A stretch of 64,000 bases of DNA from Paenibacillus swuensis (lineage in GTDB: Bacteria; Bacillota; Bacilli; Paenibacillales; DY6), in assembly GCF_001644605.1 (NCBI RefSeq), contig NZ_CP011388.1, positions 4,817,501-4,881,500 of the forward strand, read 5' to 3'. Both the position numbers and the translations under genes were made by a program. Position 1 is the first letter of the stretch, and every line of letters begins with the position of its first letter. Below, piece after piece: positions 15,447-23,999 of this stretch. The notes under the pieces are model-generated. The model saw only the letters and a program-made list of their open reading frames with translations. It was not told where the DNA came from and made no database searches.

Positions 15447-16748
15447 TTACAGTCCCTCCTTATCCTGATCTCCCAATTCGCTGACAGCCCCAAGCTCCGC
15501 CAGCGCCGCCTGGCGTTGATTCCAGCTCATGGGCACTTCCCTTGAAGGCAGCTCCACCATTTCAATCGCCCCTTCCACAGGGCAGACAATCGCGCACAGA
15601 TTGCAACCCACACAATCTTCTTCCCGAACTTGGAGATAAGTGGCGCCGGCGGCGTCCGTTAAGCGCTCAATGCATTGATGGGATGTGTCTTCACAGGCAA
15701 TATGACATTTATTGCATTCAATGCAGGTGTCGGTATCGATTCGCGCTACGACCGCATAATTCAAATCCAGGTCGCCCCAATCCGAAAATTTGGAGATCGA
15801 TTTTCCAATTAGATCATGTACGGATTCGAGTTCTTTCTCTTCCAGGTAAAGGGTCAGGCCGTCAATCAGGTCTTCGACAATCCGGAAGCCGTGATGCATC
15901 GCTGCCGTGCATATTTGTACGTTTGAAGCCCCCATCAGGAGGAATTCAACAGCGTCCTTCCACGTGGCAATGCCGCCGATGCCGGATATGGGAACGTACA
16001 CGAAATTGTTCCGCGCGCATTCCGCCACCATATTCAGCGCGATCGGCTTAACCGCCGGTCCGCAATATCCTCCGTGCGCGCCCTTGCCGCCGACATGCGG
16101 AATCGTGTTCCATGTGTCCAAATCAACCCCGGCTAAAGAGTTGATGGTGTTGATCAGCGAGATGGCATCCGCTCCGCCCCGTACAGCCGCTTTAGCTGTA
16201 GCTGTAATGTCGGTAATGTTAGGCGTAAGCTTAACGATTACCGGCGTTTGAGCGGCTTCTTTGGCCCAAGCGGTCTGAGCCTCGACAAGGTCCGGCTGTT
16301 GTCCTGAGGCGGACCCCATCCCGCGTTCAGCCATGCCGTGCGGACAGCCAAAATTCAGCTCCAGACCGTCCACGCCCGCCGCCTCGACCCGCTTTACAAT
16401 CTCGTGCCATTTGTCCCGTTTCGGTTCGACCATGAGCGATGCGACAAGGGTATGGTTAGGAAACCGTTTTTTGGTTTCATATATTTCCTGTAAATTGACC
16501 TCCAGCGGTCTGTCGGTAATCAGCTCAATATTGTTAAAACCAGCTACCCGTTGACCGTTAAAATGAATAGCTGCAAAGCGAGAGGAGGTATTGATAATCG
16601 GGTCCCCCAGCGTCTTCCACACAGCCCCTCCCCATCCCGCCTCAAATGCCCTCTGCACCTGATAACCCGTGTTGGTCGGCGGCGCGGATGCGAGCCAGAA
16701 CGGATTGGGGGATCGAATTCCTGCCAGATTCGTTGTTAAGTCTGCCAT
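15447..16748 (-). CDS. preA: NAD-dependent dihydropyrimidine dehydrogenase subunit PreA
   Basis: Catalytic subunit that, with PreT, reduces uracil and thymine to the dihydro forms. The first 310 residues form a dihydroorotate dehydrogenase-like FMN barrel (LELNFGCPHGM, the PVIVKLTPNITD segment, GIGGIATWKDA). The C-terminal part has two 4Fe-4S motifs, CIECNKCHIAC and CVGCNLCAIVCP. The length of 433 residues is usual. It follows preT by 18 bases in the operon. Confidence 0.94.
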   Translation of the reverse strand: MADLTTNLAGIRSPNPFWLASAPPTNTGYQVQRAFEAGWGGAVWKTLGDPIINTSSRFAAIHFNGQRVAGFNNIELITDRPLEVNLQEIYETKKRFPNHTLVASLMVEPKRDKWHEIVKRVEAAGVDGLELNFGCPHGMAERGMGSASGQQPDLVEAQTAWAKEAAQTPVIVKLTPNITDITATAKAAVRGGADAISLINTINSLAGVDLDTWNTIPHVGGKGAHGGYCGPAVKPIALNMVAECARNNFVYVPISGIGGIATWKDAVEFLLMGASNVQICTAAMHHGFRIVEDLIDGLTLYLEEKELESVHDLIGKSISKFSDWGDLDLNYAVVARIDTDTCIECNKCHIACEDTSHQCIERLTDAAGATYLQVREEDCVGCNLCAIVCPVEGAIEMVELPSREVPMSWNQRQAALAELGAVSELGDQDKEGL

Positions 16749-16766
16749 GGACGAGCCCTCCTCAAA

Positions 16767-18128
16767 CTATGGTTTAGCTGATGCAAGCAATTGGTGTATT
16801 GCCCTTGCAGCCTTCTTGCCTTGCTGAGCGGCGGATACAACCATGGCTTCTCCTTGCCCCTCGCCGAAGATGACATCGCCCGCCGCGTAAATACGAGGAT
16901 CTGAGGTTTGCATCGTGTCCGGATTGACGGTAACGGTTCCCCTCCTATGCTCGATCCCCCAGCTCTCAACGAACGCGGTATGTCGTGTTTGGCCGATAGC
17001 CAATATGACCGCGTCCGCTCGCAAAAGAAAAGCGGAATGTTCAACAGGGACGAGGCTTGGTTTGTCATCAGCAAGTGGGTGGCCGACCTGCGCTTGCATT
17101 TTTACGCATTCAACCCCAGCCAATGTACCGTCCGGCCTCGTCACCAAGCGGGAGGGGGCGGTCAGCCATTCGAACTCCACGCCGTCCGCTTTCGCAAATT
17201 CGAATTCGAAATCATAGGCCGTCATTTCCTGCCGGGTACGCCTGTATACAATCTTTACTTTCGCTGCGCCAAGCCTTACAGCGCAGGTGGCCGCATCGAT
17301 GGCTGTATTGCCCGCGCCGATGACGGCCACTTCTTTCCCCGTGAAGTCTGTGCGCAAAAAGGGACCTTTGGTCGACTCGATAAATTCGACAGCATCATAT
17401 ACATCGGGCGAAGCTTCCCCTTCAATCCCTAACCTGGGCACAGCGGACAAGCCAACAGCCAGCACAACTGCATCATATGCGGATAACAATTCGGAAGGGG
17501 AGATATCGCGGCCGACTTGGACCTGAGTGCGGATATTCACGCCTAACGCCTTTACTTGTTCAACCTCCCACAAGGAAATTTCCTGAGGCAGCCGGAACGA
17601 CACGATGCCGTAGGTATCCAAACCGCCTGCTTGCTCCTTGCTCTCAAACAAGGTGACGGCAAACCCAAACCGGGCCAATTCGCGCGCAGCCGACAATCCT
17701 GCCGGACCGCCGCCTACAACCGCGACGGATTTACCGTTGGGCTCACCCGCTTTGAACAGTGCCTGCTCGCTCTGGATTGCCCAGTCGGTAGCATACCTTT
17801 GGAGATCGCCGATGCGAATCGGGTTTGATGATTCATTCAATACACACGCTCCCTCACACAGCTCCTCGGTCGGACAAACCCGTGCGCATGTGGCTCCTAC
17901 GGGGTTCGCGTCCATAATGGTTCTTGCCGAACCTTTGAGGTTACCTGTAGCTATTTTCTTTATAAAGGAGGGGATATCGATTCCTGTCGGACATGCCTTA
18001 ATACATGGAGCGTCATAACAATAGAGGCAGCGGTTGGATTCTTCCTGCGCTTCCTTCGGCCGCATCACCCGCTTCACCTCCCGGAAATTCCGCTCCAGAT
18101 CCTGAACCGAGATGAATGTAGAAGCCAT
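16767..18128 (-). CDS. preT: NAD-dependent dihydropyrimidine dehydrogenase subunit PreT
   Basis: Electron-input subunit that oxidises NADH and passes electrons through FAD and iron-sulfur clusters to PreA. It resembles the small subunit of glutamate synthase. Cysteine motifs CLYCYDAPCIKACPTGID and CARVCPTEELCEGACV lie in the first 120 residues. The FAD site is VAVVGGGPAGLSAARELA and the NAD site is VAVIGAGNTAIDAA. The end has YAAGDVIFGEGQGEAMVV. The length is 453 residues. It lies between the carbamoylase and preA genes. Confidence 0.92.
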   Translation of the reverse strand: MASTFISVQDLERNFREVKRVMRPKEAQEESNRCLYCYDAPCIKACPTGIDIPSFIKKIATGNLKGSARTIMDANPVGATCARVCPTEELCEGACVLNESSNPIRIGDLQRYATDWAIQSEQALFKAGEPNGKSVAVVGGGPAGLSAARELARFGFAVTLFESKEQAGGLDTYGIVSFRLPQEISLWEVEQVKALGVNIRTQVQVGRDISPSELLSAYDAVVLAVGLSAVPRLGIEGEASPDVYDAVEFIESTKGPFLRTDFTGKEVAVIGAGNTAIDAATCAVRLGAAKVKIVYRRTRQEMTAYDFEFEFAKADGVEFEWLTAPSRLVTRPDGTLAGVECVKMQAQVGHPLADDKPSLVPVEHSAFLLRADAVILAIGQTRHTAFVESWGIEHRRGTVTVNPDTMQTSDPRIYAAGDVIFGEGQGEAMVVSAAQQGKKAARAIHQLLASAKP

Positions 18129-18170
18129 CTTTTCATTCCTCCTTATAACAGGCTGACAGTCGTTTGCACA

Positions 18171-19436
18171 TCACGCCTCTGGATTCGAAACGGCCATAAA
18201 CTTGGCGGTACGGTACAGCAACTCCACGCCCAGCGAAATATCTTCCGGGGAAGCGTACTCTGCCGGATTATGCGAAATCCCTTGTTTACATCGGACAAAA
18301 ATCATGCCGTAATCGCACACATAAGACATCGTCAACGCATCATGAAAAGGGCCGCTCATCAGTTCAGGCGGGGTAAGTTGCATATCTTCCGCTTGGCTTC
18401 TTATCACGCTGCGGATCGCTTCCGCACAATATCGCGGTTCGCTGTTGGTATCTTCGCGGATCTCATAAGTTAGACCGTGAAGAGCGGTAATTGCCTCCAA
18501 TGCGGCTCGTAATTGCGCCTCATACAGGTTACGGCGTTCCAAATCCATATCCCGTAAATCCACGGTGAAAGACACCTTCTCCGGGATAATATTGCGCGAG
18601 TCCGGGAAGACGGTCAGCTGACCGACCGTTCCTACCGTCGGGGCGCCGGGAACAGCCGTAACCAGTTCATTCAGAGCGACAATGACCTTGGCAGCCCCGA
18701 GTAAAGCGTCCTGACGCATATGCATGGGTACGGAACCCGCGTGACCCGCAAAGCCCGTCATCTCAACGGTCCACCACAACGGCCCGGATATGCCGCTAAC
18801 GATCCCGACCGGTTCCCCCATGGAATCTAGAATAGGCCCTTGTTCAATATGAAGCTCCAGGTAAGCGCCGATCCGCCCCTCTTCATATTGGTAGACCTCG
18901 ATTTCTTCCAGTTGGCATCCAAATGCCACCAGCGCCTCCCGCCGCGATATGCTGTTTCGGTCCGTGCGCGCAAGTTCGCCCTCTTCCAGCCTGCCTACCA
19001 TGCCCCGAGCGCCGAACAACCCTTTATTGAACCTACTCCCTTCTTCATCGCAAAAGGCGACCACCTCCATGTCCCGCTCGGGCGTAAACCTTTCTTCCTT
19101 CAGCGTCTGCACCGCTTCTATCGCTCCGAGTACGCCGATCACGCCGTCATAGCGTCCCCCGTAAGGCTGCGAGTCGATATGCGAGCCTAGCATGAGAACG
19201 GGTTGCTGGGGTTGTTCGCACTTCCAGGTCCCGATCAGATTGGCAAAAGGATCGATTCTCGTCTCCAGTCCCGCTTCTTCCATCCATTGCCGAACCCGTT
19301 CCACCCCTTGCTTGTCCTCGGGCGTCAGAGCCAAACGGCAGACACCGGTATCCCCGATCTTGCCGATCTCGGCAAGCTCCATTATTCTTCGTTGCAACCG
19401 TTCCGCTTGAATCGTTAGGACCCCCGCTTTACTCAT
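18171..19436 (-). CDS. M20-family amidase, N-carbamoyl-beta-alanine amidohydrolase (beta-ureidopropionase) type
   Basis: Cleaves N-carbamoyl-beta-alanine to beta-alanine, CO2 and ammonia, the third pathway step. It is a 421-residue zinc-dependent hydrolase of the hydantoinase/carbamoylase group. Metal-binding motifs are GSHIDSQPYGGRYDGV, AFCDEEGSRF and ELHIEQGPILD; GHAGSVPMHMRQDAL belongs to the dimerisation domain. A strict L-carbamoylase for amino acids is possible from sequence alone, but the operon favours ureidopropionase. Its start overlaps the end of the upstream aminotransferase gene by 4 bases (ATGA). Confidence 0.88.
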   Translation of the reverse strand: MSKAGVLTIQAERLQRRIMELAEIGKIGDTGVCRLALTPEDKQGVERVRQWMEEAGLETRIDPFANLIGTWKCEQPQQPVLMLGSHIDSQPYGGRYDGVIGVLGAIEAVQTLKEERFTPERDMEVVAFCDEEGSRFNKGLFGARGMVGRLEEGELARTDRNSISRREALVAFGCQLEEIEVYQYEEGRIGAYLELHIEQGPILDSMGEPVGIVSGISGPLWWTVEMTGFAGHAGSVPMHMRQDALLGAAKVIVALNELVTAVPGAPTVGTVGQLTVFPDSRNIIPEKVSFTVDLRDMDLERRNLYEAQLRAALEAITALHGLTYEIREDTNSEPRYCAEAIRSVIRSQAEDMQLTPPELMSGPFHDALTMSYVCDYGMIFVRCKQGISHNPAEYASPEDISLGVELLYRTAKFMAVSNPEA

Positions 19437-20803
19437 GACGCATCCTCCTCTGAGATTCCGAAGAATACTTCAGAAAGCACGCTCGCAATATAGTCAAGCT
19501 CATCATCTGTCGTTATGAACGGCGGGCATAATGTAAGGATATTCATGAATCCTGGCACCGTATCTCCGTTCTTACCGATGAGCAACCCCTTGCTGAAGCA
19601 TGCGGCAATGATACCGGCAACCCGATCTGACCGTGCAGGCGTCTTGCTGATTGGGTCATCCACCAGCTCGATCCCCACTGCAGACCCAAAAAAACGGATA
19701 TCCCCTACATTCGGGTGCTCCCTAAGCGGCGAGAGCAGAGTCTGCAATTGGGTCCCGATCTGCGCTGAGCGGCTCACAAGTTCTTCCCGCTCCAATATAT
19801 TAATGTTTTCAAGCGCCACCGCACAGGAAACCGGATTGCCGCCGAACGTATTAACATGGCGGAAGTGATTGTCGCCGCCGGGGATCTTGAAACATGCATA
19901 AAGCTCCGCGGAGACGGCTGTAGCCGACAAAGGCGAATAGGCGCTTGTCATGCCTTTGGCCATCGTGACGATATCAGGACGAACCCCATAATTCAGATGC
20001 CCGAATCGTTGTCCGGATCTGCCGAATCCGCAGATAACCTCATCCATGATGAGCAGCACATCGTATTTGTCGCATATGCTGCGAATTCTCGGCAAATAGC
20101 TGTCCGGCGGGACAATCATTCCTCCGCCTGTGATGACAGGCTCCATGATCACGGCGGCCACGGAGTCGGCTCCTTCCCCAATGATCGCATCCTCAAACGC
20201 TTGGGCGCATTCTAACCGGCAAGAGTCCGCTTGTTGTCCGAACGGACACCGGTAACAATAAGGCGGCGGCACATGGCTGAACCCGATTCCCAGCGGCTCA
20301 TACTTCAGTTTTCGCTGAGCTTGACCTGTCGCGCCTAAGGCTCCCATGGAGTTACCGTGATAGGCGCGATACCTCGAGATAAACTTATGTTTGCCGAGCT
20401 TGCCGTTCTGGCGGTGATATTGCCGCGCAATCTTAAAGGCCACTTCATTCGCATCGGAGCCGGAATTCGAGAAGAAGATCCGGTACTCTCCGTCCAACCA
20501 ATCATTGATCTTCGCCGCAAGTTCGATCGCCGGAACATGAGACTGGGTCAGCGGAGTATAAGCCAACGTCGTCATCTGCTTGGCGGCCGCTTGGGCAATC
20601 TCCTCCCGGCCGTGTCCCACATTCACGCACCACAATCCGGACATGCCGTCGAAATACCTGTTCCCGTCGGCATCCGTCAACCAGGCGCCTTCACCGGAGA
20701 CAAAGATGATCGGGTTATCGTTATGGGGTGAAATATGATGCCAGAGATATGTACGGTCTTTTTTGAGCCATTCGGCTTTAGGATCAGCATTTAAATCATT
20801 CAT
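19433..20803 (-). CDS. Class III omega-aminotransferase (likely beta-alanine:pyruvate)
   Basis: A PLP-dependent class III aminotransferase of 456 residues. In this operon it should convert beta-alanine to malonate semialdehyde. Motifs are the phosphate site FSNSGSDANEVAFK, LLIMDEVICGFGRSG with the Asp that binds the PLP nitrogen, and the PLP lysine in MAKGMTSAYSPLS. It is the first gene of the pyrimidine operon, with GAAGGGG before the ATG and a likely promoter at 20865-20894. The amino acceptor cannot be read from the sequence. Confidence 0.9.
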   Translation of the reverse strand: MNDLNADPKAEWLKKDRTYLWHHISPHNDNPIIFVSGEGAWLTDADGNRYFDGMSGLWCVNVGHGREEIAQAAAKQMTTLAYTPLTQSHVPAIELAAKINDWLDGEYRIFFSNSGSDANEVAFKIARQYHRQNGKLGKHKFISRYRAYHGNSMGALGATGQAQRKLKYEPLGIGFSHVPPPYCYRCPFGQQADSCRLECAQAFEDAIIGEGADSVAAVIMEPVITGGGMIVPPDSYLPRIRSICDKYDVLLIMDEVICGFGRSGQRFGHLNYGVRPDIVTMAKGMTSAYSPLSATAVSAELYACFKIPGGDNHFRHVNTFGGNPVSCAVALENINILEREELVSRSAQIGTQLQTLLSPLREHPNVGDIRFFGSAVGIELVDDPISKTPARSDRVAGIIAACFSKGLLIGKNGDTVPGFMNILTLCPPFITTDDELDYIASVLSEVFFGISEEDAS

Positions 20804-20864
20804 TGTTCACAGCCCCTTCCCGGTTGGAAGAGAGGTGCCCGGATTAGCCCAGCCATCCCCATTA

Positions 20865-20894
20865 TTCATAGATATGGCTAAGTACCTGTTTCAA
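20865..20894 (-). promoter_or_regulatory. candidate promoter of the pyrimidine operon
   Basis: TTGAAA (20894-20889) and TATGAA (20870-20865) are separated by 18 bases on the minus strand, about 62 bases before the aminotransferase start. The -10 box is imperfect. The remaining bases of this 194-base gap hold a terminator and nothing else I recognise. Confidence 0.4.
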
Positions 20895-20945
20895 GAATCG
20901 TTGTGTGAAAGATCTACCCGGAGAAGATATGGCGGAAGAGGAAAT

Positions 20946-20971
20946 AGCATGGAGAAATTACACTCCATGCT
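20946..20971 (-). terminator. terminator of the 20998-22974 glycosidase gene
   Basis: A perfect 9-base stem (AGCATGGAG with CTCCATGCT) around an eight-base loop lies 27 bases past the glycosidase stop codon. The following T run is short (ATTTCC), so it may be a weak terminator. Confidence 0.55.
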
Positions 20972-20997
20972 GTTTGAAAGAGGATATAAAGTTAACT

Positions 20998-22974
20998 TTA
21001 ATATTCCAGAACAACCATTTGGTGACATTCAAGCTGCGGCAAACTGTAGGTTACAACTCCGTCCATCTGCTCGAACGTGATCTCAGACAGGTTCGGAGCC
21101 GTATATATTCGCTTGATTGGTTCATTCACACGAATATGGGATTGAATATTGTACAACGGTACAATATCCTCGATAACCTCAATGTCAGTTCCCCTTCTAA
21201 CAGGGGAAGCGTAGAGCAAGTGGTGAATGTAGCGGTTCTTAGCGCCCTGTCGTTGCAGCGTTGTAATCCCCTGAGCCGGAAGCGAGGTGCGGAGCGTCTT
21301 CTTGTCCTGAAGTAGACGGTTGAGCGCATCCATCACCATCTCCCTGAGGATCAAGCTCCCCTTGATGGCGTAATCTTCGAACACATCCCAAGCCATATAA
21401 ATGCCGCTAACGCTTTCTACAACGGCAGGACCTCCGTCATTCAAACGGCTCGGTGTGTGAAGATGCGAACAGAACGTGAATATTTCTCGGTTAAAATAGG
21501 GATCTTCCCGGTGTCCCAGCTCGGATCCGCTCTCTGTCAGTTGAATCCGTTGTCCTATGCCATACATAACATAAGAGGCATCCCGTATATAACCTTGATC
21601 GGTACTTGGCCGATAATAATCCGGTTGATACGAATTCTCGGCTAGCCAGCGGACACCAAGATCGATCGCGAACTGATTGCCTTCACCGTTCAGCCCGGAA
21701 CGCCCGGTTGCCAGTACCTTGCCGCCGCCTGAAAGGAAATCTTCCACTTTTACCAGAAGATCTCCTTCAAGTGCCACACCATCCGGTAAGATAAGTACCT
21801 TGTACATATTAAAGTTAGAGTACTTGTCCACAACATCGAACAGAACCTTTCCTTCCAGCAGAATGCGAACGGCTCCCGCGTCCGCGTTAAATGTACGTTG
21901 CTCATGATCAGAACCACTTGGGGGAACCGTTGCTTCAAGTGACAGCAGCGCAACGTCGGCTACGTTCGTAACATCCGCGCACCATGCTTCCTTCGCTTGC
22001 ACCTCCGCATATGCCATCCCGATCAGTTCGTACGTAGCCGGATCCATATAGCCGTTCGGGTGCAGTTGATCACCTATGGAACAACGGGAACCGTTCGCAA
22101 GACAGAGCGCTGTTTCGTACCTGAGCGCGTTCGGGTGTTTATACCCGCCGAACTCGCCCCAGGTCGTATGAAACTTGCCTGTCATGCCGAGGAGGTCCAA
22201 GCCGAGCTGCTGCGCATACCTAGCGGATAATGGGAAGTGATCATAGCCCCATCCCCCTGTAGGCAATGACTCCAGTTCAAGATGCGTATTCATGTCTGCA
22301 AGGTCTCTGCGGCCTCGGCGGATATGTCCGCCGTTATGGAATACGTTCAGCCCTGGCTTGTGCTTGTCTACCGCACGGCGCACCCGATCCGTATAATTCG
22401 CATAAGTGCGTTCCCAGACGCGTACCATCGCTTCAGAATCCCGAGGATCGCTGCCTTCCTGTCGAACGGAAGCGACACAATACTGACAGTAACAGTTCCT
22501 TATGCCTACTATATCCAGGAAAACCCCGTTAGCGTCGTAACGGCTAACTACTTCCTCAATCTGACTAATCAGAATATCCAGATATGGCGTATTGAAGCAG
22601 AATTGATGATACCCCGGTGTCATAAACCCGCTCACCCAATTTGTCCGATCGTCCATATCCCGAATTAGCCAATCCGGTTGCCGGCGAGCCAGCTTTTCAT
22701 CAAGACCTGCCGATATATAAACGGGTGTCTTCACATCGATCTCATGGGCTGCCTCGATCATGGCGCCGAGAAGATCAAAGGAAAGCCCGGGGTGCATTTC
22801 ATTGTTCTCGGTCGGGTGGTACGCCCATCCATGATGGCATTTGGCAAAAACGGTGATCGAGTCAACATGACCAGCTTGGAGCATGGCCTGGAAATGATCC
22901 TTATTGAACTGCTCTCCGATGTTCGCAATGGCTTCGGAAGTGTGAAAATCTAGATGAATTTGCCTGAATCTCAT
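20998..22974 (-). CDS. Glycoside hydrolase, TIM-barrel plus beta-galactosidase-like trimerisation domain (possible alpha-L-fucosidase)
   Basis: A 658-residue protein without signal peptide, so probably cytoplasmic. The N-terminal half is an HGH6-like TIM barrel (FAKCHHGWAYHP, PVYISAGLD, and GVFLDIVGIRNCYCQYC with D154 as candidate nucleophile). The middle has a trimerisation-like Rossmann domain (VLILPDGVALEGD, LSGGGKVLATGRSG), and the end is a beta domain. This arrangement is like GH42 relatives and the GH151 alpha-L-fucosidases. Beside two xyloglucanases, a fucosidase trimming imported xyloglucan oligosaccharides is attractive but inferred; a beta-galactosidase is the alternative. I chose the ATG at 22974, with GGGAGAGGA upstream. 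It is divergent from an AraC regulator. Confidence 0.65.
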   Translation of the reverse strand: MRFRQIHLDFHTSEAIANIGEQFNKDHFQAMLQAGHVDSITVFAKCHHGWAYHPTENNEMHPGLSFDLLGAMIEAAHEIDVKTPVYISAGLDEKLARRQPDWLIRDMDDRTNWVSGFMTPGYHQFCFNTPYLDILISQIEEVVSRYDANGVFLDIVGIRNCYCQYCVASVRQEGSDPRDSEAMVRVWERTYANYTDRVRRAVDKHKPGLNVFHNGGHIRRGRRDLADMNTHLELESLPTGGWGYDHFPLSARYAQQLGLDLLGMTGKFHTTWGEFGGYKHPNALRYETALCLANGSRCSIGDQLHPNGYMDPATYELIGMAYAEVQAKEAWCADVTNVADVALLSLEATVPPSGSDHEQRTFNADAGAVRILLEGKVLFDVVDKYSNFNMYKVLILPDGVALEGDLLVKVEDFLSGGGKVLATGRSGLNGEGNQFAIDLGVRWLAENSYQPDYYRPSTDQGYIRDASYVMYGIGQRIQLTESGSELGHREDPYFNREIFTFCSHLHTPSRLNDGGPAVVESVSGIYMAWDVFEDYAIKGSLILREMVMDALNRLLQDKKTLRTSLPAQGITTLQRQGAKNRYIHHLLYASPVRRGTDIEVIEDIVPLYNIQSHIRVNEPIKRIYTAPNLSEITFEQMDGVVTYSLPQLECHQMVVLEY

Positions 22975-23033
22975 ATACAAGAATCCTCTCCCTTTTTCAA
23001 TGAATACCTCCATCATACTCGGACATCTTGACC

Positions 23034-23093
23034 ATGAGTAGAAACAATTCCGTACAGAAATCGCACATTATCGACTTGATGCTAGAAACTCAT
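23034..23093. promoter_or_regulatory. paired repeats between the glycosidase and araC genes
   Basis: TAGAAAC occurs at 23039-23045 and again at 23083-23089. The same two places also form an inverted pair (ATGAGT at 23034, ACTCAT at 23088). They flank the middle of the divergent promoter region and could be binding half-sites for the AraC protein. The evidence is only the repetition. Confidence 0.35.
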
Positions 23094-23114
23094 GTACAAT
23101 AGAGAGGAAAGGAG

Positions 23115-23999
23115 ATGAGAGCGATTCTGATCGATTGCCTTGAACTTCCCATCCACCCGTTGCCCCAACTGATAACCGTAGGCCATTCCTTTTGGAGCGC
23201 GGATATGCAGCATTTTGAACGAAATTTCGACGTTTACGACGTACTACTCATTAAACAAGGTCGCTTCTTCATGACAGAAAACGATAAGCCCTATGAACTC
23301 GAGGCCGGGGACATACTCGTGCTAGAACCGGGAAAAACTCATTGGGGACAACGTCCTTGCGGCGAAAGTACAGAGCTGTACTGGTTCCATTTCCTCCATG
23401 ACAAACCGCTCCGAACCGTCCCCGCCGAGGACATTTCATGGAAGTATATTTTTAAACAGGGCACAGACCATGACTTGCGTCCGACGGAACAGCTGATGTA
23501 CGTGCCTAAGTACGGGCGTATTGATCTGGGGCCAATTCTTCCAATTTTGGATGATATGTACCGGTTGCACAACGTAATGTCTGTGGATAGCGCGCTAGAA
23601 TTGCAGAGTCTGTTCACTATTCTGTTGTCCCGTCTACAAGCTGCCGCAATGCCGCGCACACCGGTCAGATCCCGCGCAATAGCTGATTTAACGACCGACT
23701 ACATCCGCCGCCACAGATATGAACCGTTTAAAGCCGACCAGATGGAGAAGGAACTTAGCTTTCGTTTCGACTATCTGGCACGCTGTATGAAGCAGCATAC
23801 AGGCATGAGTCCGCTTCAATTCGCCCATCATCTCCGTATCAATGAAGGGAAGGAACTGCTCGTGAATTCAACGGCCAACGTTCAGCAGATCGCAGAGCAA
23901 CTCGGTTTTGAGAATGCCAATTACTTTATCCGGCTGTTCCGCCAGACGACCGGCACCACACCTCTGCAGTATCGTAAATCCCGGACGGGGTTTGTCTAA
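23115..23999 (+). CDS. AraC-family transcription regulator
   Basis: A 294-residue one-component regulator. The first 170 residues are a sugar-sensing cupin (YELEAGDILVLEPGKTHWG), and the C-terminal 100 residues are the double helix-turn-helix DNA-binding domain (FDYLARCMKQHTGMSP, then QQIAEQLGFENANYFIRLFR). It probably controls the divergent glycosidase gene and perhaps the GH74 genes. Its last 74 bases overlap, on the opposite strand, the end of the short GH74 gene, an unusual overlap that seems to come from truncation of that gene. Confidence 0.9.
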   Translation: MRAILIDCLELPIHPLPQLITVGHSFWSADMQHFERNFDVYDVLLIKQGRFFMTENDKPYELEAGDILVLEPGKTHWGQRPCGESTELYWFHFLHDKPLRTVPAEDISWKYIFKQGTDHDLRPTEQLMYVPKYGRIDLGPILPILDDMYRLHNVMSVDSALELQSLFTILLSRLQAAAMPRTPVRSRAIADLTTDYIRRHRYEPFKADQMEKELSFRFDYLARCMKQHTGMSPLQFAHHLRINEGKELLVNSTANVQQIAEQLGFENANYFIRLFRQTTGTTPLQYRKSRTGFV

